Source: Spirosoma sp. 48-14
GTDB taxonomy: Bacteria > Bacteroidota > Bacteroidia > Cytophagales > Spirosomataceae
Direction: 5' to 3'
Assembly: GCF_001898575.1 (NCBI RefSeq)
Contig: NZ_MKUD01000070.1
Coordinates: forward strand, 174,907 to 238,906
DNA: 64,000 nucleotides
Positions 8,309-16,406 of the stretch are shown one piece after another; positions within the stretch are counted from its first letter, which is position 1; each line of letters starts with the position of its first letter. The notes under the pieces are model-generated. The model did no database searches and was not told the origin of the DNA. It was given only the letters and a program-made list of their open reading frames with translations. Position numbers and translations under genes: made by a program.

Positions 8309-8461
8309 TTTTTAGAATATACTCTATTGAGAGTCGAAAGCAAGTTTAAAAGTCAGGTAGAACAATGCCGCTAAAAATTTCGTTATCTTGCTGATTACTA
8401 CTGGTATTGCCGATCTTCATGAGTTGATTGATAGTATTAATGCTATGGATTTTGGGTAATC

Positions 8462-8656
8462 GTGATTTATTTCGATACTGACGTTCTTGTCCATTATCTT
8501 GTTAATTACGATCCGGCAAAACATCAACAGCCACGGCAAGTAGTGAAACAGGCTTTTATTAATGGAATGTTTCACGGTAAAATTGAGATCGGTCATGTAC
8601 ACAGGATGTACACGAAGAGCCTATCATGTGCAAAAAAAGTCTATTTTTGTATATGA
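8462..8656 (+). pseudogene. Truncated PIN-domain (VapC-like) toxin remnant
   Basis: A GTG-initiated frame begins MIYFDTDVLVHYLVNYDP, the canonical start of a PIN-domain ribonuclease with the first metal-binding Asp (Asp5 or Asp7). Resemblance to the family stops after about residue 38 (INGMF); the remaining 26 residues are unrelated and end at 8656. A full VapC is 120-140 residues with three more acidic residues, so this copy should be inactive. The Fic gene begins at the break, which suggests a deletion or insertion removed the rest. Just upstream (8361-8460) an open stretch without a start ends two bases before the GTG and could be the tail of the matching antitoxin gene. Confidence 0.6.
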
Positions 8657-9747
8657 TAAATTTTCAGTCTGCCCAGTCCTACAATCGCTTACCGCTATTA
8701 CCTCCCTCACGTGAACAAGTCGAAACATTGGCTATTCTGCGGCAGGAGAGTCGGGCGTCTCGAGCATTGGCCGAACTGAAAGGCTTGAGCCGTCTACTGC
8801 CTAATCCGGCTATTCTGGTTGATGCACTCGTGCTGAAAGAAGCCAAAGCTAGTTCGGAGGTTGAAAATATCATTACCACCAGCGACCAACTGTATCAGGC
8901 GTTGACGGCTAAGAATCAGCCCATCGATAGTGCTACGAAGGAGGTATTGCAATACAGACAGGCACTTTATACAGGGTTTCGGTTTGTTAAAGAGCGTGGC
9001 TTTCTGAGTACAAATGCAATCATATCTATTCAGCAGGAGTTAGAGGCTAATCAGGCGGGTATTCGCCGATTACCCGGTACCGCCCTACGAAACGATCGCA
9101 CGCAGGAGGTTATCTACACACCTCCCGATGATCCTGATGTCCTTCAAGCCTTAATGCAGAATCTGGAACTGTATCTGAATATAAACGCCGAGGACGATGT
9201 TGCCCCGCTCATCAAACTGGCAGTGCAACATTACCAGTTTGAGAGTATTCATCCATTCTATGACGGAAACGGCCGAACAGGACGCATTATTAATGTGCTC
9301 TACTTAATCCTACAGGAGTTGCTGACCGAGCCAATTTTATACATTAGCGGATACATTATCAGGCACAAGACAACTTATTATCGGTTGCTGCAGGAAGTAC
9401 GAACTTCTCAGAATTGGCAGGATTGGATACTTTTCATGTTGCAGGCGGTTGAAGAAACGGCTCGGCAGACTATTGACCAAATACTTAGTATTCAGACGCT
9501 TTTTGACCAGACTGTGGAGCAAATTCGACGTGAGGCTCCGACTGTATATAGCAAAGAGTTGGTCGAGGTATTGTTTCTATATCCCTACAGCAAAATTGAA
9601 TATGTTGTTGACAAGCTGTCGATCGATCGGCGGACAGCCTCTAAATATTTACGGGCAGTTGAGAAAATTGGCTTACTCCGATCTGAGAAAAAGTGGAAGG
9701 AAACATTATTCATCAATACACGTCTATTTGACTTATTGAAGGAATAA
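8653..9747 (+). CDS. Fic-domain protein (putative AMPylase), class II with inhibitory helix
   Basis: 364 residues from ATG 8653; an in-frame ATG nine codons earlier (8626) is less likely because it lies within the toxin remnant. The full active-site motif HPFYDGNGRTGR is at about 200-211, so it should transfer a nucleotide (usually AMP from ATP) to a hydroxyl of a target protein. The Fic_N domain lies before it, with an S-x-x-x-E-N inhibitory motif (Ser67, Glu71, Asn72), marking a self-inhibited class II enzyme in which the Glu blocks ATP binding. The C-terminal 90 residues look like a winged helix (IDRRTASKYLRAVEKIGLLR), typical of Fic/DNA-binding fusions. It may regulate itself. No separate antitoxin gene is seen or needed. 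Confidence 0.92.
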   Translation: MINFQSAQSYNRLPLLPPSREQVETLAILRQESRASRALAELKGLSRLLPNPAILVDALVLKEAKASSEVENIITTSDQLYQALTAKNQPIDSATKEVLQYRQALYTGFRFVKERGFLSTNAIISIQQELEANQAGIRRLPGTALRNDRTQEVIYTPPDDPDVLQALMQNLELYLNINAEDDVAPLIKLAVQHYQFESIHPFYDGNGRTGRIINVLYLILQELLTEPILYISGYIIRHKTTYYRLLQEVRTSQNWQDWILFMLQAVEETARQTIDQILSIQTLFDQTVEQIRREAPTVYSKELVEVLFLYPYSKIEYVVDKLSIDRRTASKYLRAVEKIGLLRSEKKWKETLFINTRLFDLLKE

Positions 9748-9748
9748 A

Positions 9749-10942
9749 TCACCCCAACAACGCTCGCAACTCGTCTACAACGCTCTTTACTCCATTAATA
9801 GCCGCCGTTATTTCGGCATCAGTGGTAAATCGTCCAAGGCTAAATCGCAGGCAGGAAAAGGCTTCGGTTTCGTTCAGGCCCATGGCCATTAATACGTGCG
9901 ATGGGTCGATTGAAGCAGCTGTACAGGCCGAGCCGTTCGAAACCGCCATGCCTTCCAACCCCATAATCAGCGCGTCAGAATCACAGTTTTCGGAATAGAT
10001 ATTGGTGACGTTATACAGCCTGTGTGTCTGATTGCCATTTACGCGGGTGCCGGGAATTGTCAATAAAGCCTTTTCGAGTCGATCCCGTAGAGACGCAATC
10101 CTTTGCGTCTCATGACCGGACGGTTTTGGCTGACGCGAATGAGACGCAATGTATTGCGTCTCTACAAGAGATGCCGCTGTACCCATGCCTACAATGCCCG
10201 GAACGTTCAACGTACCACTGCGTAAGCCGCGCTCGTGTCCACCACCGTGCAAAAGGGCTTCCAGTTTCACTTTGTTTGGTCGGCGCTGGCGGATAAATAG
10301 GCCACCAACGCCTTTCGGTCCGTAGAATTTATGGGCGGAGAAAGCTAGTAGATCAATACCAAGCGTATCGACGTCAATCGGTAATTTGCCAACGGCCTGT
10401 GTGGCATCGGTCATGAATAAGGCACCGACTTCGTGCGCTAGTTGAGCAATTTCCTTAATGGGCTGAATAACGCCCGTTTCATTGTTAACCAGCATCACCG
10501 ACACCAGTATTGTATCAGGTCGAATAGCCGCTTTTACTACATCCAAATCCAATAAGCCATCGGGTTGAACGGGTAAGTACGTCACTTCAATTGGATCACC
10601 GAATCGACCATGTTTTTCCAGATACCCACATACATCCAGCACGGCTTTGTGTTCCGTTTGCACCGTTACGATATGTCTGCCACGATTCTGGTAGTTTTCA
10701 ACCACGCCTTTGATCGCCAGATTGATGGCTTCTGTAGCGCCCGATGTAAATACCAGTTCATGCGTTTCGCAACCCAGCAAATCAGCCACCTGCTGGCGCG
10801 CCGTTTTAATCGCTTCGTGTGCCGAAAGGCCAAACGGGTGCGTACTGGCCGCATTGGCGAAGTTGTCCGTCAGGAACGGCATCATCGCATCCAGCACCCG
10901 TGGGTCGAGCCGGGTTGTCGCATTGTTATCGAGGTAAATCAT
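9749..10942 (-). CDS. Cysteine desulfurase (NifS/IscS type) with repeat-derived insertion
   Basis: 397 residues, class V PLP-dependent. It takes sulfur from cysteine for Fe-S clusters and thiolation. It shows MIYLDNNATTRLDP at the start, TSGATEAINLAIKG (PLP phosphate), TEHKAVLD, MLVNNETGVIQP, the PLP lysine in FSAHKFYGPKGVGGLF, and the persulfide cysteine in VSNGSACTAAS. The short loop after NGSAC fits the IscS/NifS group I. Between GIVGMGTAASL and RDRLEKALLTIPG lies an unusual segment containing the twin motifs ETQYIAS and ETQRIAS. It is encoded by a GTAGAGACGCAA-type inverted repeat (10087-10165) and is absent from ordinary members. The frame is intact, so the enzyme is probably functional with a surface loop. 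It stands alone, without IscU or regulator genes. Confidence 0.95.
   Translation of the reverse strand: MIYLDNNATTRLDPRVLDAMMPFLTDNFANAASTHPFGLSAHEAIKTARQQVADLLGCETHELVFTSGATEAINLAIKGVVENYQNRGRHIVTVQTEHKAVLDVCGYLEKHGRFGDPIEVTYLPVQPDGLLDLDVVKAAIRPDTILVSVMLVNNETGVIQPIKEIAQLAHEVGALFMTDATQAVGKLPIDVDTLGIDLLAFSAHKFYGPKGVGGLFIRQRRPNKVKLEALLHGGGHERGLRSGTLNVPGIVGMGTAASLVETQYIASHSRQPKPSGHETQRIASLRDRLEKALLTIPGTRVNGNQTHRLYNVTNIYSENCDSDALIMGLEGMAVSNGSACTAASIDPSHVLMAMGLNETEAFSCLRFSLGRFTTDAEITAAINGVKSVVDELRALLG
10087..10165. repeat. GTAGAGACGCAA inverted-repeat element inside the cysteine desulfurase gene
   Basis: The ends GTAGAGACGCAA and TTGCGTCTCTAC are perfect complements. Each half is itself a hairpin (GAGACGCAATCCTTTGCGTCTC and GAGACGCAATGTATTGCGTCTC), with about 30 bases between that include CATGACCGG. 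This is a paired REP-like structure. A degenerate copy with the same CCGGTCAT and GACGCAAAGATGCGTCTCTAC text lies at 44020-44119. Confidence 0.9.
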
Positions 10943-11056
10943 ACAGTAAAAATAACGTTGTCAGCGATAGGTTGCTATAGGCTTGGTTAGATCAGGCACA
11001 TATTCACCGCGATCCTATTGAGTTGTAGCCGATAGGCTATTGGCATACATTCTTAG

Positions 11057-12244
11057 TCATTCAGTTATAAAATTCCCCAGCACTTCGTACGGAGCCAGAT
11101 GCTGCCAGAGGGTTGCTAAACTGCAAATCTGTACCTGTTCATCCAGTCGAAAATCCTGAGCTGAAGGGGTAACGACCAATACTGGGATTCCTCCCAAATC
11201 ACGGCTGGCATTGTAATTTCCGCGACTTAATACAGGGGCGTTGGTGTATTTTATTTCAATCCCCACGATCGGTTGCCCAGCACGTACCAGTACTAAATCC
11301 AGTTCAGCCCCTTCTGCCGTGCGGTAGTAATAAGCGTGTGTGTCATGGGCCAAATTGGCAATTACCTGTTGCACAATATAGCCCTCCCATGAACTACCCA
11401 AATGCAGACTTCCACTAAGCGCTTCGGTCGTTTGAATAGCAGCCAGTGCATGAAACATGCCACTGTCCCGTATGTACAGCTTCGGGGCTTTAACCAACCG
11501 TTTGCCAATATTGACGAAATAAGGGGGCAATCGCCGAATCAGAAAAGCCTGTTCCAGAAAGTCGAGATAATGCTGAACGGTGGGGACGCTAAGACCCAGT
11601 GAGCGGGCTAATTCGGAGTTGTTTACTTGATTGGCATGAACACTGACCAGCATCGACAACAACGTACGAACCCGCGTTGGTGAAGCTCCCAGCCCTAATC
11701 CGGGAAGGTCGCGTTCTACATAGGTTTGAATAAAATCGTTCATGCGCCGATTGGCCGAACGGTCGGTGGGAGCCTGTAGCATGTCGGGATACCCTCCACG
11801 GAGCCAGTGTTGCTGATACGATAGCTTATCCTGCACCTCCGGCCAGGTAAGCGGTTGAAGCTCCAGATAGGCGATTCGTCCTGCCAGTGACTCCGAACTT
11901 TGTTGAAGCAATTGGGGCGATGCGGAGCCTAAAAGCACAAACCGACCGGGCACCCGATGTCGATCAATAAGCGAACGAAGTACGGGAAAAAGCTGTGGCA
12001 TTCGCTGGACTTCGTCAATAATCACTAAGGCGTCCTGTCGATCTGTTAAATATAACTCAGGATCGCGGAGCCGATTAAGATCCTCCAGCGATTCTAAGTC
12101 TAAATAGACCGTTTGGCGGTCGAACTGAGCCGCCAGCATTTTTGCCAGGGTAGTTTTTCCGACCTGTCGGGGTCCAACGAGTGCTACGGCTGGTCGATCG
12201 TCAACCAGTTCAACAAATTCTTTAGCTATAAGTCGCCTAAACAT
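11057..12244 (-). CDS. AAA ATPase with C-terminal DUF4143 domain
   Basis: 395 residues from ATG 12244; a TTG three codons earlier is the only alternative and lies inside the palindrome. Domains: an AAA_14 ATPase with Walker A VGPRQVGKTT (about 23-32), Walker B LVIIDEVQRMP and sensor region LLGSASPQLLQ; a winged-helix-like middle (ELARSLGLSVPTVQHYLDFLE); and a C-terminal DUF4143 domain containing AELDLVL...GIEIKYT, the E-D...E-x-K pattern of a PD-(D/E)XK nuclease fold. Such proteins are common in Bacteroidota; their function is not settled. Defence, toxin-like or mobile-element roles have been suggested. The last strand carries TPSAQDF. Confidence 0.9.
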   Translation of the reverse strand: MFRRLIAKEFVELVDDRPAVALVGPRQVGKTTLAKMLAAQFDRQTVYLDLESLEDLNRLRDPELYLTDRQDALVIIDEVQRMPQLFPVLRSLIDRHRVPGRFVLLGSASPQLLQQSSESLAGRIAYLELQPLTWPEVQDKLSYQQHWLRGGYPDMLQAPTDRSANRRMNDFIQTYVERDLPGLGLGASPTRVRTLLSMLVSVHANQVNNSELARSLGLSVPTVQHYLDFLEQAFLIRRLPPYFVNIGKRLVKAPKLYIRDSGMFHALAAIQTTEALSGSLHLGSSWEGYIVQQVIANLAHDTHAYYYRTAEGAELDLVLVRAGQPIVGIEIKYTNAPVLSRGNYNASRDLGGIPVLVVTPSAQDFRLDEQVQICSLATLWQHLAPYEVLGNFITE

Positions 12245-12283
12245 ACCCTGCAAATTTAAAGTAATAGTTTAAATTTGCAGGGT
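12245..12283 (-). promoter_or_regulatory. Perfect palindrome with promoter boxes abutting the AAA/DUF4143 start
   Basis: Arms ACCCTGCAAATTTAAA (12245-12260) and its exact complement (12268-12283) are separated by seven bases. The last arm base is adjacent to the ATG at 12244. Each arm contains TAAATTTG, a match to the Bacteroidota -7 box TAnnTTTG, one on each strand. Transcription from the minus-strand box would begin within a few bases of the ATG, giving an almost leaderless mRNA. The dyad also looks like a repressor operator, so autoregulation is likely. Confidence 0.5.
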
Positions 12284-12405
12284 AATAATTTAAATGCAAG
12301 CCATGATCTTAGATTAATACAGCTATTGTGCTAATGCCTCAAAAAGTGATATTGTAGAAAAAGCATAAAGGCGAAAAGGCGGTGATGTAATTAAAGACCT
12401 GCCTA

Positions 12406-12441
12406 AACAAAAAAGCGCGTCACTCTCCCAAATGACGCGCT
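12406..12441 (-). terminator. Rho-independent terminator of the DUF4136 gene
   Basis: Read on the minus strand, AGCGCGTCA and TGACGCGCT form a perfect nine-base stem with a ten-base loop, followed by TTTTTTG. It lies 20 bases after the stop of the gene ending at 12461. Confidence 0.8.
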
Positions 12442-12460
12442 GAATGAGTCGATGACTGGT

Positions 12461-13018
12461 TTAATAACTGTCGGCTCGGTAGTTGAAGCGATTAAAAATC
12501 AGGTTGACAGCTTCGCGAATTTTGCCCTGTTGCCGATCAAAGCCGTTGTTGGTTGTCAGGCCTGAAGCCAACCCGGACCAGATTACCTGATCGGTTTTAT
12601 TGTCGACCAGGTTAACTAGAATTGTACCGGGCTGAACCTGAATATCCTGCTCATCACCCAGGCTTTGTACCTCACCGGCAGAAAAATAATCGGAACCCTG
12701 GTTGGTGTACCCTTTAACGGTAGTCGGTTTGTCGAACACCCGGAAATTGACCAGCAGGTCGGGATTCTGCCGCATAAATTTGTAGCCGCGTCCATCCATC
12801 GCAAAGCCAACGGCATCCCGAATCTGTTTTTTCAGGACAAGATCGTTGAGGAAATAGAGGCCGGGGTCAAGTTTGTTATCGACCTGTGAGGCCCAGGCAT
12901 AGGATTTATAGCGGCTAAAGTCGGTATTGGGCCGCATTTCGCTGTTGACAGTAACTGTTTGGGCCTGCGTCAGGCTGGCTACCAGCGCAAACGCAGCAAG
13001 AAAAAAGAACCGTTTCAT
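12461..13018 (-). CDS. DUF4136 domain secreted protein
   Basis: 185 residues with a signal peptide (1-19, ending LTQAQ) and no lipobox cysteine, so it is probably periplasmic. The mature part has the DUF4136 pattern: DFSRYKSYAWA near the start, a middle LKKQIRDAVGFAMDGRGYKFMRQNPDLLVNFRV stretch, and VNLVDNKTDQVIWSGLASG then REAVNLIFNRFNY at the end. Known members are envelope proteins or lipoproteins of unknown function, related in outline to LptE/CsgG-like accessory folds. Single gene with its own terminator. Confidence 0.85.
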   Translation of the reverse strand: MKRFFFLAAFALVASLTQAQTVTVNSEMRPNTDFSRYKSYAWASQVDNKLDPGLYFLNDLVLKKQIRDAVGFAMDGRGYKFMRQNPDLLVNFRVFDKPTTVKGYTNQGSDYFSAGEVQSLGDEQDIQVQPGTILVNLVDNKTDQVIWSGLASGLTTNNGFDRQQGKIREAVNLIFNRFNYRADSY

Positions 13019-13200
13019 TGTCGTTAAGTTTTGAATCAGGTTGTTGACTAATCCATATCAATAACTCATCGACGGGTTCAGACGGTTATTAAAAGTAAGT
13101 TAAACCTCCATGACAGCGCCGAGATAGTTTCGCTATCTGTAACTAGTGGTTTCGAAACGGCTTGTCATTCCGGCAGTTGTTAGGATGGTAGGGTGTAGGG

Positions 13201-13788
13201 TTACCAGTTTAATCCGGCTGTTCGAAATTCGATCTGTCGGCTGCCCTGCCCGGCAAAATCGACATCGACGAGCATGGTACGGGCCGTTTTTAGCTGTTTG
13301 ATCAAGGCTTTTTCGGAATCGAAGAAAATAACATTGGCACTGCCATTTTCGGCGGCCGAAAACGTATAGGTGACTGGTGCACTGCCATCGAACCGAACGT
13401 TTGCCTTGCCCTCCTGAAAGCTCCGGTTAAACTGCCCCTTCGACACCTGAATGTAAACATGCGTATTGGTATCTCGTTTCCGAATGGTCAGCGTGGCAAC
13501 CGACCCGCCATTATACGGGAAGTCGAATTCGAGCAGCCTGGGCGACGTGATCGAGGCTTTATAGACCGTACGGCCTTCGTTATCAACACGCTTTGAATAC
13601 TGCCACGTACTAGTTCCAGGCCGACTGTCTGGCTTGTTCGCTGCGGCATAAGTTGTATTGACTGGTTGCGTAGCGGTTGTGTCGGCCTTTGGCAGGTTCT
13701 GGTCGTTCACAGCTTCCTGACTGGCTTTTTCCTTGGTGGAGCACCCCCAAATGAGGGTTAGCGAAAACATATAAAGCAAAAGTCTCAT
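13201..13788 (-). CDS. Putative lipoprotein of unknown function
   Basis: 195 residues. The first 15 form a signal peptide with lipobox LIWGC (Cys16), so the protein should be lipidated. Residues 17-55 are a low-complexity linker rich in Ala, Thr, Asn and Lys. The folded part (about 58-195) starts WQYSKRVDNEGRTVYKASI and continues as alternating strands (VATLTIRKRDTNTHVYIQVSKGQF, ANVRFDGSAPVTYTF) ending ARTMLVDVDFAGQGSRQIEF. This layout resembles small beta-sandwich periplasmic domains, but I do not recognise a family. A similar linker occurs in the neighbouring divergent deacetylase lipoprotein, so both may sit in the same membrane. Confidence 0.75.
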   Translation of the reverse strand: MRLLLYMFSLTLIWGCSTKEKASQEAVNDQNLPKADTTATQPVNTTYAAANKPDSRPGTSTWQYSKRVDNEGRTVYKASITSPRLLEFDFPYNGGSVATLTIRKRDTNTHVYIQVSKGQFNRSFQEGKANVRFDGSAPVTYTFSAAENGSANVIFFDSEKALIKQLKTARTMLVDVDFAGQGSRQIEFRTAGLNW

Positions 13789-13897
13789 AAGGTATCAATG
13801 AGTAAATCACATGACCATTCAGGCCGACAGCAGAAACCGTATGTTCAGCGATACAAACGTAGCCGCTCCGATGTTTTAACATTGCGGATAGGGCAGA

Positions 13898-13905
13898 CAA
13901 ATATA
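13898..13905 (-). promoter_or_regulatory. Possible -7 element for the 13788 lipoprotein gene
   Basis: On the minus strand TATATTTG matches TAnnTTTG about 110 bases before the ATG at 13788. No convincing -33 box was found, so the support is weak. Confidence 0.3.
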
Positions 13906-14056
13906 TAGTCTTTGTAAGGTATCTGGCTGATTTGCAGTATAGGCTTTTGGTTTGAGGTACGAATTTTGCGGAAGCAGCTAATAAAATTCGGTTAGTCCCT
14001 AACTTTAATTCCGTCTCCCAAATACTTTTTTCTATTTTAGGGCATATTTACGTACT

Positions 14057-14989
14057 ATGTTCATTCGTCAAAATCTATCGCTTGCAGCGGCCATCTGCCT
14101 GTCTGTCTTATTTACCCACAGTTTAACGGGATGTCAATCCAAGGGCAAGGCTTCCAGCGAAGCGACTACCGATACCACCAAAGCGACTGCCGCCGATAAG
14201 CCATCGGATGTGAAGGCCGAAGCGGCTGCCCCAGCCCCCGACCCATCCAGTATTCCGGCCGATAAAATTGCCAATGCAGCCGCTATTCTGGCGCGGCCAC
14301 AGGTGCCTGTGCTCTGTTACCATCAGATTCGCGACTGGCGGGGTGGCGATTCCCAGACTGCTAAGGATTATATTATCCCGGTGGCTGCATTCAAGGAGCA
14401 GATGCAGATGCTGGCCGACAGTGGGTATCATACCATTTTGCCCGATCAACTGTACGCTTATCTGACTACGGGCGCCCCGTTGCCATCCAAACCTGTTATG
14501 CTGACCTTTGATGATGGTGACCTCGATCAGTACGAAACAGCCGTCCCCATTCTGGAAAAACATGGCTTCAAAGGCGCGTTTTTTATTATGACAGTGGCGA
14601 TTGGCCGGCGGGGGAAACAGCCGTACATGGATAAAGCGCAGATTAAAGACCTGGCCGATCGGGGCCATACCATCGGAGCCCATACCTGGGATCATCATAA
14701 TGTGAAAAAATACCAGGGCGACGACTGGAAAATTCAGATCGAAGAACCGAAAGCCAAGCTGGAAAGCATCACGGGCAAGCCGGTGAAATACTTCGCCTAT
14801 CCGTTTGGGCTTTGGAATAAGCAGGCACTGCCCGAAATACAGAAGCGGGGCTATGCTGCTGCGTTTACACTGGCCGATGGGCGGGACGAGCAGTTGCCGC
14901 TCTATACCATCCGGCGCATCATTGCGGGTGGACAGTGGAAAGCCAAAACATTCTATCGAAACATGATCCAAAGTTTCGACGGTAAATAG
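14057..14989 (+). CDS. Polysaccharide deacetylase (NodB domain) lipoprotein
   Basis: 310 residues. Signal peptide with lipobox SLTGC (Cys26), then an Ala/Pro/Asp-rich linker to about residue 75. The NodB/CE4 domain follows: VPVLCYHQI, the first metal/catalytic motif MLTFDDGDLDQY, the zinc-binding H-x3-H in IGAHTWDHH, and YPFGLWN. These enzymes remove N- or O-acetyl groups from chitin, peptidoglycan or other polysaccharides. Lipidation puts it on the periplasmic or outer face. Substrate not evident. It is convergent with ribokinase across a hairpin. Confidence 0.93.
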   Translation: MFIRQNLSLAAAICLSVLFTHSLTGCQSKGKASSEATTDTTKATAADKPSDVKAEAAAPAPDPSSIPADKIANAAAILARPQVPVLCYHQIRDWRGGDSQTAKDYIIPVAAFKEQMQMLADSGYHTILPDQLYAYLTTGAPLPSKPVMLTFDDGDLDQYETAVPILEKHGFKGAFFIMTVAIGRRGKQPYMDKAQIKDLADRGHTIGAHTWDHHNVKKYQGDDWKIQIEEPKAKLESITGKPVKYFAYPFGLWNKQALPEIQKRGYAAAFTLADGRDEQLPLYTIRRIIAGGQWKAKTFYRNMIQSFDGK

Positions 14990-14995
14990 TACCTA

Positions 14996-15047
14996 CCCTC
15001 TCCCCCGGTTCCTCTCCCATTTTGGTAGAGGAATCAGGGGAGGAGGG
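14996..15047. terminator. Bidirectional hairpin between deacetylase and ribokinase
   Basis: Left arm CCCTCTCCCCCGGTTCCTCT and right arm AGAGGAATCAGGGGAGGAGG pair with few mismatches over about 23 bases. It lies between two convergent stops and has no long T tract, so it may be a repeat that also blocks read-through. Confidence 0.5.
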
Positions 15048-15049
15048 AT

Positions 15050-15955
15050 TTATTCGTTCACTTCGTTGCGACGGGGCATGGACGCCTGAGCACCCATACG
15101 TGTGACGGAAATGGAAGCGGCTTTGCAGGCGAAGGTGATTGCGTCGGGTAAGGGCTGTCCTTCGGCCAGCGCAACAGCCAGGGCGCCATTGAAGCAATCG
15201 CCCGCAGCCGTAGTATCGACAGCTTTTACGGGGGGCGTGGCGATAAGCTGACTCTGCGTGCCGGTCGATAGATAGGCCCCTTTGGAACCCAGGGTAATAA
15301 TGACGTTCGATACGCCCATTGCGTGCAATTTCTGAGCAGCCTGTCCGGCGCTTGACAGGTCATCAACCCGAATGCCAGTCAGGAGTTCTGCTTCGGTTTC
15401 GTTCGGGGTTATTAGAAATAAATTGGGAAACAGTTCATCGGGCAAGGGCTGGGCAGGAGCTGGGTTTAAAATAACCCGTAAGCCACGTGTAGCCGCTTCA
15501 CTTATTACGTGAACCACCGTGTCCAGCGGAATTTCGAGCTGAACCAGCACCAGGGCATCCGCTTCGGCTGACATCAGGGCCGGATTGGTTTCGGCGGGGC
15601 GGAGCTGGGCATTCGCTCCGGGAGCTACCGTAATACAGTTTTCGCCCGCAGCATCGACGTTAATTAACGCCACGCCCGATGGATGGTCAGGATCACTCTG
15701 AATGTAAGTGGTATTGATCCCTTCCTGACGAAATCCAGCAACAGCCTGCTCGCCAAAGATATCGGTCCCAACTTTGGCTACAAAGGTTACGTTCCCTGTC
15801 AAACGGGCAGCCGCCACGGCCTGATTGGCCCCTTTCCCGCCAGGATTCATGAAAAAAGTACCGCCTAGTACGGTTTCGCCGGGGGCTGGTAATTTGGTCG
15901 TTTGAACAACCATGTCCGTGTTTGAGCTACCAACCACTAAAATCTGACCTGGCAT
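15050..15955 (-). CDS. rbsK: Ribokinase (PfkB family)
   Basis: 301 residues from ATG 15955, chosen because MPGQILVVGSSNTDMVVQ is the normal family start; the frame is open 46 codons further upstream but that part has no family resemblance. It phosphorylates D-ribose to ribose 5-phosphate with ATP. Landmarks: sugar-binding N-terminus with NTDM; PfkB signature 1 in FMNPGGKGANQAVAAARL; the NPAPAQPLP and ITPNETEAELLTG segments; and signature 2 with the anion hole and catalytic Asp in VDTTAAGDCFNGALAVAL. There are no ribose transporter or hydrolase genes nearby, so it may serve nucleoside salvage. Confidence 0.92.
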   Translation of the reverse strand: MPGQILVVGSSNTDMVVQTTKLPAPGETVLGGTFFMNPGGKGANQAVAAARLTGNVTFVAKVGTDIFGEQAVAGFRQEGINTTYIQSDPDHPSGVALINVDAAGENCITVAPGANAQLRPAETNPALMSAEADALVLVQLEIPLDTVVHVISEAATRGLRVILNPAPAQPLPDELFPNLFLITPNETEAELLTGIRVDDLSSAGQAAQKLHAMGVSNVIITLGSKGAYLSTGTQSQLIATPPVKAVDTTAAGDCFNGALAVALAEGQPLPDAITFACKAASISVTRMGAQASMPRRNEVNE

Positions 15956-16406
15956 GTAGTAAGGATTTAGGTAAAAACTAATAGTACGTGAACCGACACC
16001 CTGGTAAACTTCGTCCGCAGCGTCTGAATTTCTCGCCAAATAAATGCATTTGTTCGTAAGCATGGGCAGATTCGCCCAACATTCGCAAAACATCTGGTTA
16101 ACCCTTTGGTTTTTATAGGGCGCACTTGCTGGCGGTTGAGGAGTTCTGCGCTACATCATCCACAATTTTCTACTTAAGAGTCTATCGTATACGTTGATAG
16201 CTATCCATTAGCGGTATTAAAAAGCCCTGTTGGTTTATAGAGTTTCAATGTATTACCATCTAGTATGCGTATATTGCGCTATACCGATACGGTTTACCTG
16301 TAATGGCAAACGTTTTATCGACGCTATTCTGATCTATATGAGCTGTAACAACCTATGAGTTGGTCAGAGGATACGTTTTAACCCACTTTACTCAACTAGT
16401 TGATTA
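15956..16406. other. Intergenic region between divergent rbsK and bphP
   Basis: 451 bases. No gene, tRNA or strong hairpin is seen. It should hold the promoters for both genes. Only weak boxes are visible: TAGTTTTT on the minus strand near 15974-15981, and TACGTTTT on the plus strand near 16372. Neither has a clear -33 partner. Confidence 0.4.

Noticed and set aside
8361..8460. Open stretch before the truncated toxin (ending INAMDFG) as an antitoxin gene
   Set aside because: No start codon lies between the upstream in-frame stop and the end except a Met near the last residues; kept only as a possible remnant.
8643..8650. TATTTTTG as a promoter of the Fic gene
   Set aside because: It matches the -7 consensus but lies only two bases before the chosen ATG, so the start of transcription would be inside the gene; not called.
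10087..10165. Possibility of a CRISPR-like repeat
   Set aside because: Only two half-copies with a short spacer, no array and no cas genes; a paired REP-like element fits better.
14123..14971. 282-codon antisense frame inside the deacetylase gene
   Set aside because: Complete overlap with a gene carrying clear NodB motifs; antisense frame is a codon-bias artefact.
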